A stretch of DNA of 64,000 nucleotides. It comes from CAWJPW01 sp963844845 (GTDB lineage: Bacteria; Acidobacteriota; Thermoanaerobaculia; Thermoanaerobaculales; Sulfomarinibacteraceae). The notes under the pieces were generated by a model. That model made no database searches, was not told the origin of the DNA, and saw nothing but the letters and a program-made list of their open reading frames with translations. A program made the translations under genes and the position numbers. The stretch lies in NCBI GenBank assembly GCA_963844845.1, contig CAWJPW010000011.1, positions 682,001 through 746,000 on the forward strand, in the 5' to 3' direction. Of the stretch, positions 53,021 through 62,913 are shown one piece after another (position 1 is the first letter of the stretch; every line of letters begins with the position of its first letter).

Positions 53021-53239
53021 CTATCCTCCACTTTCGCCTTCCTCCTCGGGTTCCTCATCGTCCCCGAAGAAGAACAGGTCGCGGCAGTGCTGCGAGCAGA
53101 AGGTCCTGCCGAAGTCCCGCACCTCGCAACGTTGGCAGGTGAGCCTACGACAGATGCTGCACGCGCGCAACAAGTCTTCTGACACCGGCTCGTTGCACAA
53201 CGGGCACCAGCTCTCGAGGGTCGCTCCTTGCTTGTCCAT
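53021..53239 (-). CDS. Small double zinc-finger protein
   Basis: A 72-residue protein with eight cysteines and a His in zinc-finger-like order (CPLC, CSIC, CQRC, CSQHC), reminiscent of treble-clef or DUF2116-like fingers, and an acidic tail. ATG 53239 is chosen because TATACT ends exactly six bases before it. It heads a four-gene operon; 11 bases separate it from the HemL-like gene. Family unknown; a nucleic-acid or protein-binding role is likely. Confidence 0.68.
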   Translation of the reverse strand: MDKQGATLESWCPLCNEPVSEDLLRACSICRRLTCQRCEVRDFGRTFCSQHCRDLFFFGDDEEPEEEGESGG

Positions 53240-53251
53240 TGCGCAAGTATA
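53240..53251 (-). promoter_or_regulatory. -10 box of leaderless zinc-finger/hflX operon promoter
   Basis: TATACT (53251 to 53246) lies six bases before the ATG at 53239. No Shine-Dalgarno. Confidence 0.55.
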
Positions 53252-53301
53252 CCCCGCCGACAGCTGGCGACGATGTGACGTCGGCAGCACCCTTCCCCGC
53301 C

Positions 53302-53331
53302 TTGACTTCGCCGTCCGCCGCGCCGTATAGT
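53302..53331 (+). promoter_or_regulatory. Promoter of tRNA-tilS unit
   Basis: TTGACT (53302-53307), an 18-base spacer and TATAGT (53326-53331). The predicted start lies about 5 bases ahead of the tRNA. Confidence 0.75.
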
Positions 53332-53342
53332 TCCCTGCCCCT

Positions 53343-53417
53343 GGCGGTGTAGCTCAGAGGCAGAGCAGGGGTCTCATAAGCCCTGTGTCGGTGGTTCAAG
53401 TCCACCCACCGCCACCA
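53343..53417 (+). tRNA. tRNA with CAU anticodon (Met, or Ile2 if modified by TilS)
   Basis: A 75-base tRNA with encoded CCA. The acceptor stem GGCGGTG pairs with CACCGCC, the T arm is GGTGG/CCACC with TTCAAGT loop, and the anticodon loop is CTCATAA, giving CAU. It has a paired 1-72 position, so it is not an initiator. Elongator Met is the default call. But it lies 7 bases ahead of tilS, whose enzyme converts the CAU wobble base of tRNA-Ile2 to lysidine, so Ile2 identity is possible. It shares a promoter with tilS. Confidence 0.93.
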
Positions 53418-53424
53418 CCACCCG

Positions 53425-54729
53425 ATGACTCTCGCCGAGTTCCCGGCCCACTTTCGTCGCCGCTTCCCGCAGCTGCCGGGCAGGCGGGTCGTCGTCGCCC
53501 TCTCCGGCGGTGCCGACTCGGTGGCGCTCCTTCACCTCCTCGCCGACCCCGGGCTCGCCCTCGAGCTCGAGGCGGCCCACGTTCACCATGGAGTGCGCGG
53601 CGCCGAGGCGGACGGTGACGCCGCCTTCTGTGCCGAGCTCTGCCTCAGCCTCGGCGTCCCATTCCACCTCCTCCGCCTCGAGGCCCAGCCGTCACCCGCC
53701 GAAGGTCGCGAGGCGGCGTGGCGCACGGCCCGTTACCGCACCCTCGGCGAGCTCACCGACCGCCTCGGCGCCGCCGCCGTGGCCACCGCCCACCACCGCG
53801 ACGATGTCGCCGAGGGAGTCCTGCTACAGCTGCTACGGGGAGCCGGAGTGCGCGCCCTCGCCGGCATCGCGGAGGCGCGCGCCGGCGTCATTCGCCCGCT
53901 CCTGCCCTGGCGCCGGGCCGAGCTCGAGGCTTGGCTGGACGAGCGCGGTATCGGCTGGCGTGAGGACAGCTCCAACCACGACCCCACGCACCTGCGCAAC
54001 CGTGTGCGCCACGCTGTCCTGCCCGAGCTCGAGAGGATCTCACCGCGGCTGCGCGAGCACCTGGTACGCCTTGCCGGTGCCCTCGCTGCGGACGAGGCTG
54101 TGCTTGCCGACCTCGTGGCCGCCCGGACGCGGCTGGCCGACCCCTGGGACCCCAACGGCGGCGTGCCGCTGACCGAGGTCGCCGCCCTGCCCACAGCCCT
54201 GCGCAACCGTTGGCTGCACGCCACCGCCGCGGGGGCGGGGGTCGGTCGGGTGAGCCACCGCCAGCTGGAACTCTTCGAGGGGCTCCTCGACGCCGCCGAG
54301 CCGCGAGCCGTGACGCTGGCTGGACGTTGGCGGCTTCGCCTGGCCGGCGGCAGCCTGTGGCTCGAACCACCCTCGCCGCCGTCCCTCCGTCCCTTCTCCC
54401 TGCCCCCTGGCGAGATCCGCGAGCTCTCCCTTCCCGGCTGGGAGGTACGCCTGGTCGCGGCGGCGGCGGCCGATCCGGGAGCACGCTTCAGCCTGCGGCG
54501 CGGTGACGGCCCTGCCTCCCTGCGGAGCCTCCGGCCCGGCGACGTGGTGGGAGCCGTAGGAAGGCGCCGCCCACTCGCACCCCTGCTCGCGAAGCACCTC
54601 CCCCTCCACCTCCGACGCGCGTGGCCGCTCCTGGTGGAAGATGATACAATCACGTGGGTTCCCGGAGTATGGCGCGATCCCGGCGCCGGGAGCGAGGGCG
54701 CCCAGGTGTTGGAGGTACGACGCCGATGA
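53425..54729 (+). CDS. tilS: tRNA(Ile)-lysidine synthetase
   Basis: A 434-residue PP-loop ATPase. SGGADS is at residues 27-32 and AHHRDDVAEG near residue 120 marks the tRNA and lysine site. A C-terminal TilS domain follows from about residue 340, with the typical RSLRPGDVV segment. It makes the lysidine wobble base of tRNA-Ile2. It starts 7 bases after a CAU tRNA and overlaps hpt by ATGA. A TACAAT box at 54645-54650 in its 3' end may serve hpt and the downstream genes. Confidence 0.95.
   Translation: MTLAEFPAHFRRRFPQLPGRRVVVALSGGADSVALLHLLADPGLALELEAAHVHHGVRGAEADGDAAFCAELCLSLGVPFHLLRLEAQPSPAEGREAAWRTARYRTLGELTDRLGAAAVATAHHRDDVAEGVLLQLLRGAGVRALAGIAEARAGVIRPLLPWRRAELEAWLDERGIGWREDSSNHDPTHLRNRVRHAVLPELERISPRLREHLVRLAGALAADEAVLADLVAARTRLADPWDPNGGVPLTEVAALPTALRNRWLHATAAGAGVGRVSHRQLELFEGLLDAAEPRAVTLAGRWRLRLAGGSLWLEPPSPPSLRPFSLPPGEIRELSLPGWEVRLVAAAAADPGARFSLRRGDGPASLRSLRPGDVVGAVGRRRPLAPLLAKHLPLHLRRAWPLLVEDDTITWVPGVWRDPGAGSEGAQVLEVRRR
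54645..54650 (+). promoter_or_regulatory. Possible internal -10 box before hpt
   Basis: TACAAT inside the 3' end of tilS, 75 bases before the hpt start. Confidence 0.3.
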
Positions 54730-55247
54730 GCGGGAAGCTTCAGGTTCTCTTTTCGGCTGACGAGATTGCGGAGCGGATAGGGCGGGTGGCCGACCAGCTG
54801 GCCGAAGACTACCGAGGCAAGCCGCTTGTCCTCGTCGGGATCCTCAAGGGTGCTGCGTTCCTGCTGCCCGACCTCGCCCGCCGCCTGCCGCAGCCGTTGG
54901 AGTTCGAGTTCGTCGATGTCACCACCTCGCCGGGCGACCGCGGCGAGATTGTGAGCCTCACCTACGCCACCCATTTCAACCTTCACGGCAAGCACGTCCT
55001 CATTCTCAAGGACGTACTGCACACCGGCGTCACCGAGAACTATCTCATCACCCACCTCAGCCAGCAGAGCCCCGCATCCATGGAGGTTCTGGCGCTGGTG
55101 GACAAGCCTCACATGCGCAGCGTGAACCTCGCTGCCCGTTACGCGGTCATCCCCGAGGTGCCCGACGGCTACCTGGTCGGGTATGGCCTCGGGTTGCATC
55201 CCGGAGAGTTCGTGAACCGCCCAGATCTGTGCGCGATTCAGGAGTGA
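54726..55247 (+). CDS. hpt: Hypoxanthine phosphoribosyltransferase family protein
   Basis: A 173-residue purine-salvage type phosphoribosyltransferase. It keeps the N-terminal VGILKGAAFLLPDL loop. The PRPP-binding motif is unusual: the normal V-E-D-x-x-D-T-G-x-T reads LKDVLHTGVT at residues 94-103. The first acid is Lys95, Asp96 is kept, and the general-base Asp is His99. Activity on hypoxanthine or guanine may be altered. Starts inside the tilS stop (ATGA), in the conserved tilS-hpt-ftsH order, which supports hpt identity. Confidence 0.85.
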   Translation: MSGKLQVLFSADEIAERIGRVADQLAEDYRGKPLVLVGILKGAAFLLPDLARRLPQPLEFEFVDVTTSPGDRGEIVSLTYATHFNLHGKHVLILKDVLHTGVTENYLITHLSQQSPASMEVLALVDKPHMRSVNLAARYAVIPEVPDGYLVGYGLGLHPGEFVNRPDLCAIQE

Positions 55248-55338
55248 CGCCGCCTCGGGGGAAGAAGCCCCGCACGGTTGGGGTTCAAGGCAACGAGCGA
55301 CCGACCACCCCGCTCCGGGGCGTGGAGGACAGCACAGC

Positions 55339-57227
<1,889 letters not shown>

Positions 57228-57231
<4 letters not shown>

Positions 57232-58097
57232 GGCCGCAGCTCCCGGCCGCGGCTTCGGGCATCGAGTGCCACCCTCTTGCTCTGCTCTGGTCGCGGCGTC
57301 GGCCGGCGGTGATGGGGGTCCTCAACTGCACCCCCGACTCATTCTCCGACGGCGGTCGCTACTTCCACCCGCAAGCGGCGGTGGCCCACGCCGAAGCCAT
57401 GCTCGACGCCGGTGCCGCCATGGTAGACGTGGGCGGGGAGTCGACCCGGCCGGGAGCCCGGCCGGTAGATGCCGCGGGCGAGGTGGAGCGGGTCGTCCCA
57501 GTCATCCGCGAGCTCCTCGCACGGCGGCCCGACGTTCTGATCTCGGTGGACACGTCCAAGGCGGTCGTGGCCGCAGCCGCCCTGGCGGCCGGGGCAGTCG
57601 TCGTCAACGACGTCACCGCCGGAGCCGACCCCGAGATGTTCCCCGTGGCGGCCCGTCACGCGGGCGCCATCGTCCTCATGCATATGCGTGGGACGCCGCG
57701 GACAATGCAGATGGAGACCGGCTACGAGCACGTGGTGGGCGAGGTCCACGGCTACCTGCGCGAGCGCGCCACCGCGGCCTCGGCCGCCGGCCTTGACGCC
57801 CACCAGGTGTGGCTCGACCCAGGTATCGGCTTTGGCAAGGACGACGCGGGCAACCTGGCGCTCCTGGCAGCCCTGCCCGACCTGGCAGCCATGGGGCATC
57901 CGGTGCTGGTAGGATCGTCGCGGAAATCGTTCATCGGCCGGATCACCGGCGCCGCGGTGGGTGAGCGGCTGGCGGGCACCCTCGCCACCCTCGGACCCGT
58001 CCTGCGGTGTCACCGTGCGGTGGTTCGCGTGCACGAGCCAGGGCCCGTGGTGCAATACTTGGAGATGGCCGTGCGACTGCGGGAGGCGGGGCAATGA
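57228..58097 (+). CDS. folP: Dihydropteroate synthase
   Basis: A 289-residue TIM-barrel enzyme that condenses 6-hydroxymethyl-dihydropterin diphosphate with p-aminobenzoate in folate synthesis. Signatures are MGVLNCTPDSFSDGG (residues ~29-43), GGESTRPGA, VVNDVTAG and VGSSRKSFIG. GTG 57228 overlaps the ftsH stop. It overlaps cdaA by ATGA. Length is normal. Confidence 0.96.
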
Positions 58098-58900
58098 GCT
58101 GGGTCCTCGGGTTCCTCCGGGAGCTCACCAACCTGCAGGTGGGTATCGTCGACATCGTCGACATTCTCACGGTGGCCGTGCTGCTCTACGCCCTGCTGGC
58201 GCTGCTGCGCGGCAGCCGTGCCATGCAGATGCTGTGGGGCATCCTGATCATCGCCGGCCTCTACCTCGCCGCCACGACCTTTGGGCTGCTCACCCTCTCC
58301 ACCGTCCTGCGGGAGTTTCTCTTCTACCTCCCCTTCGCCATCATCGTCCTGTTCCAGCAGGAGATCCGCCGCATGCTCACGGCCGCCGGGTCGACCGCCT
58401 GGGTGCGTCTGCTCTCCTCCCCCAACGAGGGGCCGGTGATGGTCAACGAGCTTTCCCTGGCAGTCCAGGCGCTCGCCTCGAAGCGCACCGGGGCGCTCAT
58501 CGCGGTGCAGCGTCGGGACTCCCTCGCCGCCTGGGCCGACACCGGCATTCGCCTCGAGGCGCAGTTCTCGTACGACTTGCTGCTCAACATCTTCGTCCTC
58601 GGGACTCCATTGCACGACGGTGCGGTGATCCTCCGAGGTGAGCGCATCGCCTCCGCCGCCTGCTTCCTTCCCCTGACCACCCGGCCCGAGCTCTCCACCG
58701 AGCTGGGTACCCGCCACCGTGCCGCCATCGGTCTCTCCGAGGAGACCGACGCCTTGGTGGTGGTGGTGTCAGAGGAGACCGGAACCATCTCACTGGCGGT
58801 GGAGGGACAGCTCCTGCGCCCCCTGGACGAGACCACCCTGCGCAACGCCCTGGCCGAGCACCTCTACCAGCTCAACCCCGGCGAGGAGGTGGCCGCGTGA
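58094..58900 (+). CDS. cdaA: Diadenylate cyclase CdaA
   Basis: A 268-residue membrane-bound cyclase that makes c-di-AMP from two ATP. Three N-terminal helices come first. The DAC domain has the catalytic LHDGAVIL and the GTRHRAAIGLSEETDA motif. With the next gene (YbbR/CdaR regulator) and glmM it forms the classic cdaA-cdaR-glmM module that links c-di-AMP to cell-wall precursor synthesis. It is translationally coupled on both sides (ATGA and GTGA). Confidence 0.96.
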   Translation: MSWVLGFLRELTNLQVGIVDIVDILTVAVLLYALLALLRGSRAMQMLWGILIIAGLYLAATTFGLLTLSTVLREFLFYLPFAIIVLFQQEIRRMLTAAGSTAWVRLLSSPNEGPVMVNELSLAVQALASKRTGALIAVQRRDSLAAWADTGIRLEAQFSYDLLLNIFVLGTPLHDGAVILRGERIASAACFLPLTTRPELSTELGTRHRAAIGLSEETDALVVVVSEETGTISLAVEGQLLRPLDETTLRNALAEHLYQLNPGEEVAA

Positions 58901-59592
58901 TCCTGCGCCCGCGCTACCCGATGATGTTCCTCCTCGCCCTCGTCACCGCCTTCCTCCTGTGGTACGCCATCGCCGGGCCCCGGCGTGAGCGCATCTCCGA
59001 ACGGCAGCTCATGGTCCCGCTCACCCTCGTCAACATCCCCCGCAACCTGGTGATCACCAGCGACGTGCGGGAGGCGGTGGCGGTGCGGCTGCGCGGCGCG
59101 GTGTCGCGCGCCTTCGAGTCGGCGGTTCAGCCCGAGGTCGTCCTCGACCTGCGCGGCGCGCAGTCGGGGGTTCACACCTTTCCCATCGAGGAGCCCGACA
59201 TCCGGCTCCCGCCCGACGTGTCGGTGGTGAGCGTCGACCCGCCGGAGATCACTCTCACCCTGGAGCAGCTGGAGACCAGGACCCTGCCGGTCCGCCCCGT
59301 CATCCAGGGCACGCCGGCTCCGGGCTTCGTGCTCGGCGAGGTGCGGGTGGTGCCAAACACCCTCACGGTGCAGGGCCCCGGCAGCCTGCTCTCCGCCCTC
59401 GAGGTGGTGGAGTCGACGGCGGTGTCCGTGGAGGGGGCAACCACCACGGTGGAAACGGCGGTGCAGCCGCGCCTCCCCCACCCTCTGCTGCGCCCCCTCA
59501 CCTCGGTTCCGCTGCTCGTCGTGGCCGAGATCATGCCGGCTCCACCGCAGCCAACGCCGACACCCAAACCGGCGAGCCGCCGGAGACCGTGA
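58897..59592 (+). CDS. cdaR: YbbR/CdaR regulatory protein
   Basis: A 231-residue protein with one N-terminal membrane helix (about residues 8-26) and two YbbR repeats outside it (LVITSDVREAVAVRL, then VNVDPPEI-like and LEVVESTAVSVEG segments). CdaR adjusts CdaA activity in the membrane. Only two repeats are seen, fewer than the four of Bacillus CdaR. The Pro-rich C-terminus is ~25 residues. GTG 58897 overlaps the cdaA stop. Confidence 0.9.
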   Translation: MILRPRYPMMFLLALVTAFLLWYAIAGPRRERISERQLMVPLTLVNIPRNLVITSDVREAVAVRLRGAVSRAFESAVQPEVVLDLRGAQSGVHTFPIEEPDIRLPPDVSVVSVDPPEITLTLEQLETRTLPVRPVIQGTPAPGFVLGEVRVVPNTLTVQGPGSLLSALEVVESTAVSVEGATTTVETAVQPRLPHPLLRPLTSVPLLVVAEIMPAPPQPTPTPKPASRRRP

Positions 59593-59594
59593 CG

Positions 59595-60923
59595 ATGCCC
59601 GAGCTCTTCGGTACTGACGGAATCCGCGGACGCGCCCTCGAGCCGCCGCTGGACGAGGACACCGTGCGCCGCCTGGGGGCAGCCCTGGCCCTCGAGCTCG
59701 ATCACGCCGGAGGCCCGCCACACCTGCTCCTGGCCGGCGACACCCGGCGTTCCACCGTGGTACTCGCCCGCTGGCTGGCCGGGGCGTTTCAGGCCGGAGG
59801 CGGCGCGGTGACCTGGGGCGGCGTGCTACCCACCCCCGCCGTGTCGCACCTGCTCGCGGCGGGGGGGTTCACCGCCGGAGTCGTCGTATCGGCCTCACAC
59901 AACCCTGCGCACGACAACGGCATCAAGGTGCTGGCGGCGTCCGGGGAGAAGCTCGACGAGGAAGCCGAGGAGCGGCTCGAACGCCGCCTTGCGTCCGTGC
60001 GCCCCGCGGCGGGTCCGTCGCTGCCCGGACGCGACCACACCCTCGCGCTGCGCTATCTCGAGCATCTCGCCTCGCTCTTCCAGCGTCCCCGGCCCCTCGC
60101 CGGCCTCAGCCTCGTGGTGGACACCGCTCACGGGGCCGCCGCCGCCCTCGCCGAGCCTCTGCTCACCCGACTCGGCGCGGCCGTCAGCGTGATCTGCAAC
60201 ACCCCCGACGGTGACAACATCAACGCCGGCTGCGGAGCAACCGCCCCAGCCCGGCTGGTGGACGCGGTGCGGCAGCAGGGTGCCGACGGCGGCCTCGCCC
60301 TCGATGGCGACGCGGACCGCAGCCTGGTGGTCGACGAGTCAGGCCGGGTGCTGGACGGCGACGATCTCCTCCTTGCGTGGGCTCGGGCCCTGAACCGCCG
60401 CGGGCGTCTGCCTGGCGCGCGAGTGGTCGCCACGGTCATGAGCAACTTCGGACTCGAGCGCGCGCTTGCCAACGACGGCATCGGTCTCGAGCGCTGCGGC
60501 GTCGGCGATCGCAACGTCTGGCTCGCCATGCGCGAGCATGGCGCCGCCCTGGGCGGCGAGCAGTCCGGGCATCTCATCTGCTCGCACCACGCAGTCACCG
60601 GCGACGGTCTCCTCACCGGCACCCAGGTGCTCGCCATCGCCGCCGCCGGGGGAAGACCGGTGTCCTCCCTCTCCGACCTCGAGCGCCTTCCCCAGGTGCT
60701 CCTCAACGTCGCGGTGCGGCGCAAGCCCCCGTTCACCGAGGTGCCGGTACTCCAGCACTCCCTCCAGCGTACCGAGGCGCGGTTGAGCGGGCGGGGAAGG
60801 GTCCTGCTGCGCTACTCGGGTACCGAGGCCCTGGCACGCGTGATGGTGGAGGGCGAGGACGCAGCCGAGATCGACCATCTCGCCCGAGAGCTCGCCGAGA
60901 TCCTGAGGACCACGCTCGGGTAG
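59595..60923 (+). CDS. glmM: Phosphoglucosamine mutase
   Basis: A 442-residue phosphohexomutase that converts glucosamine 6-phosphate to glucosamine 1-phosphate for UDP-GlcNAc. The phosphoserine loop is SASHNPAHDNG near residue 100, the metal loop is DGDADR near 238, and the C-terminal phosphate loop is RYSGTEALARVM. The N-terminus FGTDGIRG is typical. ATG 59595 is preferred over GTG 59589 because GGAG lies 9 bases upstream. GlmM is the third member of the cdaA-cdaR-glmM module. Confidence 0.96.
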   Translation: MPELFGTDGIRGRALEPPLDEDTVRRLGAALALELDHAGGPPHLLLAGDTRRSTVVLARWLAGAFQAGGGAVTWGGVLPTPAVSHLLAAGGFTAGVVVSASHNPAHDNGIKVLAASGEKLDEEAEERLERRLASVRPAAGPSLPGRDHTLALRYLEHLASLFQRPRPLAGLSLVVDTAHGAAAALAEPLLTRLGAAVSVICNTPDGDNINAGCGATAPARLVDAVRQQGADGGLALDGDADRSLVVDESGRVLDGDDLLLAWARALNRRGRLPGARVVATVMSNFGLERALANDGIGLERCGVGDRNVWLAMREHGAALGGEQSGHLICSHHAVTGDGLLTGTQVLAIAAAGGRPVSSLSDLERLPQVLLNVAVRRKPPFTEVPVLQHSLQRTEARLSGRGRVLLRYSGTEALARVMVEGEDAAEIDHLARELAEILRTTLG

Positions 60924-61049
60924 GCAGGATCGACGAGCACGAGGATCCAACGGCGCGAGGGTCCAAGACACCGAGAAGAAGGGGGCGCGGGCCGAGCCGT
61001 CGTCGGGCTCACCTGCTGCGCTCTCCTCGTGCCCTCGCCAACAACCGGC

Positions 61050-61856
61050 TCAAACGGGGCGCTGCGCGACCTCGAGGATGAGGGCCGCGATGCGTTGCGG
61101 AGCCTCCAGCGGCAGGAGATGGCCGCACTCCGGCACCCGTTCGAGGTGCGCACCCGGGATCGCGGCTGCCGCCTCCTCGGCGTAGGCGGCAAACCCGGGC
61201 AGCTCGCGCTCGCCCACCGCCACCACGGTGGGTACCAGAATCTCGCCCAGGCGCTCCGGCACCGTCCACTGCCGCTCGACCCGGTCCCGCTCCGTCGCCA
61301 GGTACTCCGCTCCGGGAAAATCGGCGACGAGGGCGGCGGTACGTTCACGCAGACCCGGCTTGGTGAAGGAGAAAGCGAAGAGGGGGCTGTCCAGCCAGGG
61401 CCCCAGCATGGCCGCACGGATCCCTTCGCCGCGGGCCACCCTGGCCACCTGGCGGAGATTGTCCATGAACCCGGTCTCGAAGGGCCGACCGGGCAGTGTC
61501 GGGGCCACCAGCGCCAGGGCCCGCACCCGCTCCGCCTGCGCCAGGGCCAGCTCCAGCGCCACTCCCCCTCCCAGCGAGAACCCCACCACCACCGCCGCAT
61601 CCACCCCCGCCGCGTCCAGCACGGCAGCCATGTCATCGGCGTGGTGTGACGAGTGGTAGCCGGCGGGCGCCTGGGTACTGAGACCGTGGCCGCGAAGATC
61701 CGGACGAATCACCCGCAGGCCGGAGTCGAGCAGGCTCGGGACCACGTCACTCCACACGCGCTGGTCGAAGGTGTGCCCGTGCAGGAGCAGAACCGGCGCT
61801 CCGGTTCCCTGATCGATGAAATGGAGGGTCACGTCTCCGTGGCGAGCTTCGGGCAT
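61050..61856 (-). CDS. Alpha/beta hydrolase
   Basis: A 268-residue hydrolase. HGHTFDQRVW carries the oxyanion HG, the nucleophile elbow is GFSLGG and the catalytic His is in ECGHLLPLEAP near residue 247. It is close to the 3-oxoadipate enol-lactonase/esterase group, but the substrate cannot be named. ATG 61856 is chosen for GGAAGGAG 5 bases upstream; TACACT on the minus strand (61882 to 61877) is a likely -10. Divergent from plsC. Confidence 0.88.
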   Translation of the reverse strand: MPEARHGDVTLHFIDQGTGAPVLLLHGHTFDQRVWSDVVPSLLDSGLRVIRPDLRGHGLSTQAPAGYHSSHHADDMAAVLDAAGVDAAVVVGFSLGGGVALELALAQAERVRALALVAPTLPGRPFETGFMDNLRQVARVARGEGIRAAMLGPWLDSPLFAFSFTKPGLRERTAALVADFPGAEYLATERDRVERQWTVPERLGEILVPTVVAVGERELPGFAAYAEEAAAAIPGAHLERVPECGHLLPLEAPQRIAALILEVAQRPV

Positions 61857-61912
61857 AAGAGCTCCTTCCCGCGCCAAGTGTACCGACTCCCCGTCGTCCG
61901 CGGACGGGGAGT

Positions 61913-61926
61913 TAGAATTGCGTCTT
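61913..61926 (+). promoter_or_regulatory. -10 box of near-leaderless plsC promoter
   Basis: TAGAAT (61913-61918) lies eight bases before the ATG at 61927, with no Shine-Dalgarno. Confidence 0.5.
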
Positions 61927-62697
61927 ATGATTGTTCTGCGCCTCCTCCACAGCCTGCTCGCCGGCCTCCTCGCCATTCCGGTAACGGCGGCGTGTGGGCT
62001 GCTCGCGGTCCTCGCCTCCCTCATCCCTCCCCGGGGCGACCATGCCGTGCATATCGCATCGATCTGGGGACGGCTCCTGCTGCTGATCGCGGCAACGCGC
62101 CTGCGCGTCGAGGGCCGCGACCGCTTCGACACGGACGGACGCTACCTCATCATGGCGAACCACGAGTCGGCGCTGGACATCCCGGCCCTCCTGGCGGCGC
62201 TTCCCACAACGCTCAACGTCCGCTTCCTGGCCAAGAAATCGCTCTTCCGCATCCCCTTCCTGGGCTGGGCCATGCGCGGCATGGGCTTCATCGCGGTGGA
62301 CCGGACCGACCGCTCCACCGCCAGCCGGACCTTCGAGCGCTCGGCCCACCTCATCGCCGGCGGCCGCTCCGTGCTGGTCTTCCCGGAGGAGACGCGGTCG
62401 CCGGACGGCGCCCTTCTCCCCTTCCAGCGCGGAGGCTTTCTCATGGCCCTCAAGTCCGGCCTGCCGATTCTGCCCGTGGGGCTGGAGGGCGCCCGCGTCG
62501 CCATGCCGGCCCGACGGCTCGTACTCCGCGCCACCACCGTGGTGGTCCGCTTCGGCGAGCCCGTGCCCACGGCAGGGCGGCGGATCGCCGAGCGCCGACA
62601 GCTCACCGAGGAGATCCGGGAGGCCATCGACCAGCTGCGCGGCACTCGTGGACACGCTCGGGTCGCGGAAGACTCCGACTGCGCGGGCCCGGGTTAG
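61927..62697 (+). CDS. plsC: 1-acyl-sn-glycerol-3-phosphate acyltransferase
   Basis: A 256-residue membrane acyltransferase of phosphatidic acid synthesis. An N-terminal hydrophobic segment precedes NHESALD (motif I, HxxxxD). Motif III is FPEETRS, where the usual FPEGTRS Gly is Glu. A later PVGLEGAR fits motif IV. Its TAG stop lies in a TTAG that flanks the second MITE-like element, so the element sits immediately after the gene. Start ATG 61927 follows the near-leaderless promoter. Confidence 0.92.
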   Translation: MIVLRLLHSLLAGLLAIPVTAACGLLAVLASLIPPRGDHAVHIASIWGRLLLLIAATRLRVEGRDRFDTDGRYLIMANHESALDIPALLAALPTTLNVRFLAKKSLFRIPFLGWAMRGMGFIAVDRTDRSTASRTFERSAHLIAGGRSVLVFPEETRSPDGALLPFQRGGFLMALKSGLPILPVGLEGARVAMPARRLVLRATTVVVRFGEPVPTAGRRIAERRQLTEEIREAIDQLRGTRGHARVAEDSDCAGPG

Positions 62698-62877
62698 CCC
62701 GGACTCTTCATGAGGATTAGTCGCGCAGGGTGCGAGACGCTGTGCCCGGCTCCGGTTTCGCAAGGTGAGCGAGCGGAGGCGTACTTGCAGTACGTTGGAG
62801 CGAGCGAACCGAGAAAGCGTAGCCAGGTGCTGCGTATCGCGACCTACAGCAGAAGACTCGTGAAGAGTCCGGGTTAG
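62694..62877. repeat. MITE-like element with inverted termini and TTAG duplication
   Basis: A 176-base non-coding block (62698-62873). CCCGGACTCTTCATGAG (62698-62714) pairs with CTCGTGAAGAGTCCGGG (62857-62873) with one mismatch. TTAG stands directly outside both ends (62694-62697 and 62874-62877), fitting the YTAR duplication of IS5-family transposases. The centre has a stem-loop CGTACT-TGC-AGTACG (62780-62794). Its right TTAG forms part of the TAGAAT -10 box before the Mrp gene. Confidence 0.82.
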
Positions 62878-62880
62878 AAT
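62875..62880 (+). promoter_or_regulatory. -10 box before Mrp gene at MITE edge
   Basis: TAGAAT overlaps the right TTAG flank of the element, 33 bases before the ATG at 62914. A GGGAG site precedes the ATG. Confidence 0.45.
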
Positions 62881-62913
62881 GGTCGGCCCCGTCGCGGGTG
62901 AAGGGAGCCCTTG

